Shown here one piece after another: positions 57,151-64,000 of a DNA stretch of 64,000 nt; the stretch's first letter is position 1, and each line of letters begins with the position of its first letter. Position numbers and translations under genes: made by a program. The notes below the pieces were generated by a model. That model was not told the DNA's origin. It made no database searches and saw only the letters and a program-made list of their open reading frames with translations. Source of the stretch: Sphagnum magellanicum (Eukaryota; Streptophyta; Sphagnopsida; Sphagnales; Sphagnaceae); NCBI GenBank assembly GCA_021904315.1, contig CM038923.1:8810038-8874037 (forward strand), read 5' to 3'.

Positions 57151-60100
57151 ACCTCATGATCAATCCAAGGGTTGAAAGAAAATAGAATTGTACCACCTAG
57201 TTTTCAACAACATGCCAAATTTCCATGGTTGAAGGCCTACATTGACCTAACACACCTTTGTCCAATTTTGACACCATTTGCTAAGTTTTTCCAACCATGT
57301 TATGTATTTATTGTGCCATATTGGAAAACTTTTAACATCGCATACCCAGAGCAATTGCTTTGGAAAGGCTCCACCACACCCAAGCCTTTATAATTGATTA
57401 TATTTAGTCTTTAAAGTTGTGGTCAATGCCCTTAAATTAACACCCTCATCTTACACATTCTAAAATCTTCTTCTTCAAATCATACTTGTCCAATAAGGAT
57501 TGAAGCTTCAATGTCAAATGTACTTGGCCACTTATCTTTATAGCCTTAAACAACACTATTCTAACATGTTTAGGTTTTCAATCAACGCCAATAAAATTCA
57601 CAACAAATGCAAAGTCATCATAAACACCCTTTGACATTCAAAGATCCAAGGTTGCTATTATTAATAAACATTTTAACAAATCATGTAATGTACATATAGA
57701 TTTTTGGTCTTTTCAACCAAATAATAAATCAAACAACACCTCATCCATGAACACTTTCCAAGAGGGACACAAACACAATTACAATTCCATTTGTTACAAC
57801 CATATGTTTTCCAACATGCGAATTGATAAACAACTTTTGGTGATAAATAGAACTAGGTCTTGTAAAAATGTTTTTTGCTTTTTGTGATCCTTTTTGAAGG
57901 GATCTACAAAACCAAAAAATTCAAAAACCATGCTTGGACTTATTCCTAGCCTTTTTCTTTTGCAAGTCATCTTTTCAAAGGACCTTTTGTCAAATTATTA
58001 ACTTTTTCACACAATTTGTCAGCAAGGTTAGTGTGTTTGACATTTGCATATTTTTTCATTATAGTGATGCCATTAACTTTAAAATAAGTTATCAACCCCT
58101 TTTGACACATGGTTCTCTAAATTAGAATTGTAAAACTAAATGCATCACTATAACACACAATGCACCATGTGACTTCAACATTGAAAAGGTGTCCAAAACT
58201 ATGTCATCATTATTATAAATCAAACAACAAAAAATTTCATTGGCATTAAATTTTTTTCCATCAATTTATTAATTTTTAAATGGCTCCCCAGAAATTTTAA
58301 TTATATGTAGGTAGGTAGTTGGTGGGTCATAAAAGGTACATAGGTAAGTAAGTACCACCTACTCACCTAGGTGGTGGTAGGTAGTTATACATTTACTAAC
58401 TTATGTTTTAACACTTGAAGAATTCATGTCCTATATATGTAATCATTTTTTAAACAACTAATGGCCCTAGTAAGTATTAATTCTAATTTTATGCAATTAT
58501 CATCAAAACATGTATTAGAATGATGTTTCTAATTATAGGGTTTCACATTTGCTAATAATTATATATGTTATTGACAATCCTAACAAGTCCTCTACTTGCA
58601 TGTATTAATGAATGTATTCATGATTAGGGTACCAAAAAGGGGTGACCTATTTTTAGAAAACTACAAATGACAACTTTGGATTTTTGTTTATCTTACATTA
58701 TTATAATTGTAATGGATTCCTAAATATGTCAATAGATAAAATGATGTTTTTTAAAATCAATAAAAATATTTTAAAATAATTTGGATATTATGTAAATGTC
58801 ATTTTGAGTCCTATAAATTAACTATATCAAATGTCTAAACTGCATTTATTTAAAAAAGAACCAAAAGTAATGCATAAAGTCATACAATTGATTATAATTT
58901 TTTTGTACAACAAAAACATGCCCCCTTTTATGAAAGTACATGTTCATTGAATGAACTTGATGAAAAACCAAATCATATTCAATGTTTTGAAATTTTGAAG
59001 GAAAGTTATTGCAAGGCAAAGGACTCCCTTTTTAAACCATTTGACAAAAAAATTATGTTCAATGGGTTCAAAATGTCTAGCTTTAGGTGGAGGTCACATG
59101 TGTAGGAAATAATTTTGCTAAAGGGTCTTAGCATGGTTGGGTGGACCAAAACTTGGCCAAAAAAAAAACTTGGCCCAAAGTCCATTTTACAAGCTTTATA
59201 ATGTGCACAATGTTGACACATGATGACGATAGGATGATATCTATCCATTCCTAGCAACTTTTGCCCATATGTGATTTATACATTGTAAAGGCTAATGATT
59301 TATATAAGTTTACAAAATTTAAACTCAAAACACCTTTGTTTTTAAATGTTATGGACTTTTAAAACTAGGGTGTGCTTTTTCAACATGCAAAAGTCCATAA
59401 TGTAATACCTTCAATTGATATGATGCAAAATTCTTTTACATTGTTTTTATTAATTGGTGTAAGCAAAATAAAGTGAACAATTTGATTACCTTGTCAAAAT
59501 TAAAACAAGTAGATTTAAAATAACAGCAAAACTCATTATAGAATTATGGAACATTGAATTTTTCATTTCAATGATTAAAAATAATATATGTTTACATTAA
59601 TGTGCATTGATTTTCATATTTTAAATTGTAAAAGTAGGTTTAAGTAGGTTATTCAAAATATAAGTAGCTTTTTCAAAATACAAGTAGCTTTTGACGTCTA
59701 CTTTTCAATTTGGGCTTTTGGTTTCAAGTAGGTGTTAAGTAGGTTCTTACAAAAAAAAATAAAAATTTGATGACTTGTTAAAACATATGTTGATTTTCAT
59801 TTCCTAACTTATCACATATCAGTTTCATTAACTTTTTTACCTTAAAAATAGGTTTGAACACATATTTTCAATTAGTTTCAAATGTACTTTTTATCTACTT
59901 TTGAAATTCATTTGCTTTTAATTTTTCTAGAATTAGATTTTTATAAACTTTACACAACAAATTAATGTTACTTGACACATATTTTCACTTAATATGATGT
60001 TATTTTATGGTAGTTATGTGAGTGGCGTAGGGTTGAAATGAAGATGTTTACTTTGTCTATCTACTTTATCTTGCTTGACCTTAATATATTTCCACCTTGA

Positions 60101-60639
60101 AACCAATTCCCTAAACAAGTTCTAGATCCATCATTGAACCAAATTAAAATCCATTAACCTAATTGCAATTGACGTTGCACCCTAGTTTTTCAATTTCAAA
60201 AGTCCATAGCTCTTGGGATCTTATGTTTTTTGCATTACAAACAATTGAACCATGTAAATATCAAAGTTTATTATTTGAAAATGAATCCTTATTAACCAAA
60301 ATCCAACATATGTAATAAGATAGAACACTTGCAATCACACCCACTACAAAAACAAATACTCTTATTATGCCAAAATTGGTCCACCCTAACATGCCAACGC
60401 CCTAAAAGACATGTTTGGTTGTCCATTGGGGTCAAAACATAGTCAAAAGAACCACATTGAAGGGCATCGGATGTCAAATTTTGTCATAAAAAACTAGAGA
60501 TCTATTTGATTTTTGCCATTTGAAACCATGGTAATCATGGCACATTATCCCTTTTTAACACATAAATGTCAAGGAACTCAAATTAAAAATCCATTTGCTT
60601 CAATTTTAGGTTTTGATTTAATCAAAGGCTTTTGAAAGT
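57151..60639. other. AT-rich stretch with GTAGGT patches, no gene recognised
   Basis: GTAGGTAGGTAGTT and related text at 58305-58390 and AAGTAGGTT-type text at 59630-59740. Short frames (57172-57393 plus, 59006-59257 minus) have no motifs. Confidence 0.25.
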
Positions 60640-61200
60640 GAAAATTCCTATCATTAAAAAGAGACATTTTTACAAAAAACTTTCAAAGGACTCATATAAT
60701 TAAAGTAAGTTGATGGTAAGGAATATGAGATGATAATAACATGTTAGACATATTAAAAAACATTCACAATTTCAAAAATGTGGAATTCTAAAACTTTGAA
60801 AATTCAAAGTATGTACATTTGAAAATTTAAAATTTGAAAAGTGTTTTACCACATTAAAATGGGTATTATGTACATAATGTATTGAAAAAAGTTGTATTTT
60901 ATATTACATTAAATTCAACTTTTTAAAATAAATATTTTTTGGTATGATTTTAAATTATCATCATTTTTCAAAACAAAACATAGAATCCTGCAAGGAATCT
61001 ATACATTTTTACAAATTAATGTTTATTAAAAAATGATTAAGATTTTTTTTGATTTATTGGGGCAATTCTAATCATTTATCATAACAAGTTGCAAAAAAAT
61101 CATTCAAAAAATCATTTGCTTGATAAAGTTATTTTGGGGGAAAAGGACATGAAGCCCTAGTGTAAAGTAACATTTGTTGCTCCTTTAACTACATTTTGAC
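60640..61200. repeat. diverged dispersed repeat, partner of about 8980-9710
   Basis: Carries the same ordered landmarks as the 9-kb copy, ending in GTTGCAAAAAAATCATTCAA (from 61088). Similarity is patchy. Confidence 0.35.
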
Positions 61201-62799
61201 CCATTGAAACTGGATTTGGGATTTTTTAAGGTTTTATGCATTTCTAGTTATAAACCAAAATGTTGATACACAATTATATATGAATGTGGAAATTTACCAC
61301 CATCACATGAATTATTTAAATTAAACTATTCAATTTTTCTCATTTCAATTCTAGCAATGATGTTTCATTGGCATTGGTTTATGTAGGATGGGTATTTGGT
61401 GATTGTCACTATAAAAATTTTAGAATCATTCCAAATAATAATTTGTTATAGATCAAATCCCATTTCAAAATTGTTTCTTGTTGTTTATTTTGCACCCTTT
61501 AATTGTTTTTGTTTGTTTGTATTTTGTTTTTTTACACCCTTTCAATGTTCTTTTTCTTTTGTCAATTTGTATCTTACTGTGAATTTATCTAATGAATCGA
61601 ACTTTCGTTGGCATTTTGCCTACCAAATCAAGAATGAAAAAAAATATTAATGGAACAAAATGACATATAGTGAATTTTACAAAATTTTATCTTTTGAAAA
61701 GATAAAATTGATTACAACAAAATTATTATGACCAGACAAATGTTTTTAATCATTGTCATTGGTAGTGCGAAATAGCATGGAGCCCAAATTTGTTTCATGT
61801 AAATGTTATTTGCAAAGTGCAGCCCACAAAAGTCATGGAATTTTTAAAAATTTTTTGGAACCCCAACTATGAATAAGTTCTTAAAAAAATGTAACATTCT
61901 ACACAATGTTTAAATTTGAACCAGTAACGAAAAACTACCTACTTATCAAGTTTGAATATGTCTAACTATCCCTTAACATTACCCCCCTATACTTAATTTT
62001 ATGTCATCCTCAAAATCCTTGCTACATGAAAAAGAAGTAATACTATAAAAGTCACAATGTTTAGTCCTATTAAAGAACTTGCGTTGCATTCTATAACACA
62101 TCAATCCCCACCTCTTATTCCTCATCAACTAACATACCTAATGTCGATTATGAATCAAGAATGTGTGATTCCCCCTATGATGGAACAACGACAAGTGTTG
62201 GTTGATGTTGGACCAATATCTAATCACTTTTATGAAATGGTGATCTATGAATTCACAAAACAATTTGATGGATTCAATTTGGGCGAGTTTGTGTGAATTG
62301 TTTCCCCTCCATTGAATAACTTACATGCTAATATCTAGATATGATAGAATTCAAGGGTTTATATTCAAAGGTTTAGGTTTACATCTATTGTAAGTTACGA
62401 GTGTAGGAATGGGTTCCAAATGAAGTTTATCAATTGAACATGTTAATGAATTCAATTCCATGTTAATTAATGTTCAACATGTTATTAATGAACTCAGTTT
62501 CATGTTAATCCTCCATAATAAGACCAAAACGAAAAATTATCCTCTTTCCAACATTAAGGCTAGGGGACTTTTGTATTTCCTAGTTTTCACCTTCACACAA
62601 CAAAACAAGGAAATGTGGTTGACTACTTGAAGGGGCAACTTGAGCCCTCTCTAAATTCACATGTGTATTCAAAATCCAAGAAATGATTCAAGGTGCTACT
62701 ACCACTACCTCCACCACAAACAAGACATAGTGGGGAGCATGTGCAAGTGTTACTCCCAAACCAAAAAAAACTTTCAATTCATTTGGATCTGGTTGTTTA
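61201..62799. other. AT-rich stretch, no gene recognised
   Basis: A 79-codon plus frame (62057-62296) is less biased than its surroundings but matches no family I know. Nothing else stands out. Confidence 0.25.
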
Positions 62800-62809
62800 C
62801 CACATTGAC

Positions 62810-63550
62810 TTGAGGTTTTTGGTTTTCAATTTTCAAGTTTTAAATTCTAAATCTTTAAATTTTAAATTTTTTTGATTTTAGGTTTTAGGTTTTCAAGTTT
62901 TAGAAATTAACATCAGTTTTAGGTTTTATCTTTCACCTTTTTAGATTTTAATTTTTTAATTTTAGGTTTAATGATAGGTTTTTTTCCAGGTTTTTTCTGA
63001 ATTAATAGGTTTTTGTATATAAAATTTAGGTTTAAGACAATACATATGACAATATTTATGTATCTAACATGTGTAAGGATTAAATATTTTATGGTAGGTC
63101 CCATTAATAGAAGCGAAATTCATGTTGTAAAGTTTTATAAACACATGATGATTTTTATATGGGTAGGTATCATTAATTGAAAGTTTTTCCAACAAACAAT
63201 GAGCTTCACATGAATAGAACCTCAATAGTGTAAGCATAAAAGATCGAGTTTTAATTTGATTTACTAGCTTGATTATGATTCTAGTCAATTTATGTTGCAA
63301 GTCACAATGAACCAAAAAAATACATCATTGATAGAAAGCTTAAAAACTTCAAAACATAAAAAATTAAAACCTAAAAGATTAAAATTTACAAGCTAAAACT
63401 CTAAAATTTAAAACGTGAAAAATGAAAATTGAAAACCCAAAATGTAAAAAGGAGAAACTTAACCTAAACCCTAATGAGACACTAAAATGAAAAAAAATAA
63501 ATCTTAAATTAAAACTAACGCACCCTTAAACTCCTTGGAAAATTCAAATG
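62810..63550. repeat. degenerate TTTTAGGTTTT / AAAACCTAAAA inverted pair
   Basis: The left arm (about 62810-63030) is built of TTTTAGGTTTTAGG-like words. The right arm (about 63340-63550) is built of their complement (AAACCTAAAAGATTAAAA, CTAAACCCTAA). About 300 bp lie between. Arms are low-complexity and imperfect. Confidence 0.45.
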
Positions 63551-64000
63551 CGAATTCAAAATTAAAAACAATAGAAGAAAAAAAATTGGGGTACATTCCT
63601 TAGCTCGTAGCACTTCAGGGGTAAAAAAGGTGCGTTGGAACTTTGTGATGGGGACTAGGACAAATGACAAGTGGGTCAATTATTCATATGGACATACACA
63701 AATCAAACAACAAGTTGGTTAGTGCATAGTTGGAGCACTTTTGGTGCATGGATGAACCACGAGCATACACTGACTCACAAGACTCATCACAACCTAGGCT
63801 TGGGGGAAACTACCACCTTCCCCTTTATAATATTCTCTATGATTGGCCATGGGGGCTACATCCAAATGTCATTTTTCTTGAGATTCCCAAATCATGAATC
63901 CCAAAATTCCTAAAATTGGGACTCCCACCATTTTGGATGCCTATAACTTTTTGTGCAAACCTCCAATTGAGGTGAGGTCTGAAAATATTTGTAACCCTCA
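63551..64000. other. right edge, no gene recognised
   Basis: The sequence becomes less AT-rich. An 80-codon plus frame (63671-63913) has no recognisable motif. It may belong to a feature continuing beyond the window. Confidence 0.25.

Overview
The window is AT-rich nuclear DNA from a land plant. The one intact protein gene I can name is a LOB-domain (LBD) transcription factor, a family confined to the green plant lineage. The rest is long gene-poor sequence packed with plant-type mobile-element remains (PIF/Harbinger, hAT, a Ty3/gypsy chromovirus, tRNA-headed SINE-like pieces). The chromovirus and hAT proteins and the many GCTAGC runs would suit a moss, lycophyte or fern, but nothing here fixes the lineage; that is a weak inference.

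Layout. 0-2.5 kb: a possible gene end at the left edge, a 96-bp in-frame tandem duplication, and two diverged copies of a repeat. 2.6-6.9 kb: a PIF/Harbinger DNA transposon with 18-bp terminal inverted repeats (TIRs) and a TAA target duplication. It holds a decayed Myb/SANT-like ORF1 on the plus strand and a decayed transposase on the minus strand. The transposase is split by a smaller TIR element, and a related copy lies inverted at 8.0-8.7 kb. 9-14.5 kb: AT-rich sequence of decayed repeats. 15-22.4 kb: a GC-richer island holding the LBD gene (19.80-20.54 kb, minus strand) and a 94-nt foldback. 22.4-29.3 kb: a broken Ty3/gypsy chromovirus with both LTRs, its integrase region split by another TIR element. 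29.3-36.5 kb: dispersed repeats, 60-bp and 41-bp minisatellites, and SINE-like heads. 37.6-39.2 kb: an array of about 200 bp spacing and a triplicated unit. 39.4-41.5 kb: a decayed hAT transposase with a BED-finger piece in inverted orientation. 42.3-43.6 kb: a GGTTC-rich foldback-like repeat and a small GC-rich island. 44-64 kb: mostly AT-rich repeat debris, including a partner of the 14.5-kb repeat (50.5 kb), a 54-62 bp minisatellite, a diverged tandem array at 55.5-57.1 kb carrying a fourth TIR element, and a degenerate palindrome at 62.8-63.5 kb.

How it fits together. There is no operon or multi-gene system. The LBD gene sits alone in a small GC-richer island. The flanks record layered transposition, and at least three of the four TIR elements landed inside other repeats. 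I did not find a convincing undescribed biological system. The best leads are the TIR-element family, the foldback beside the LBD gene, and the rearranged hAT copy.
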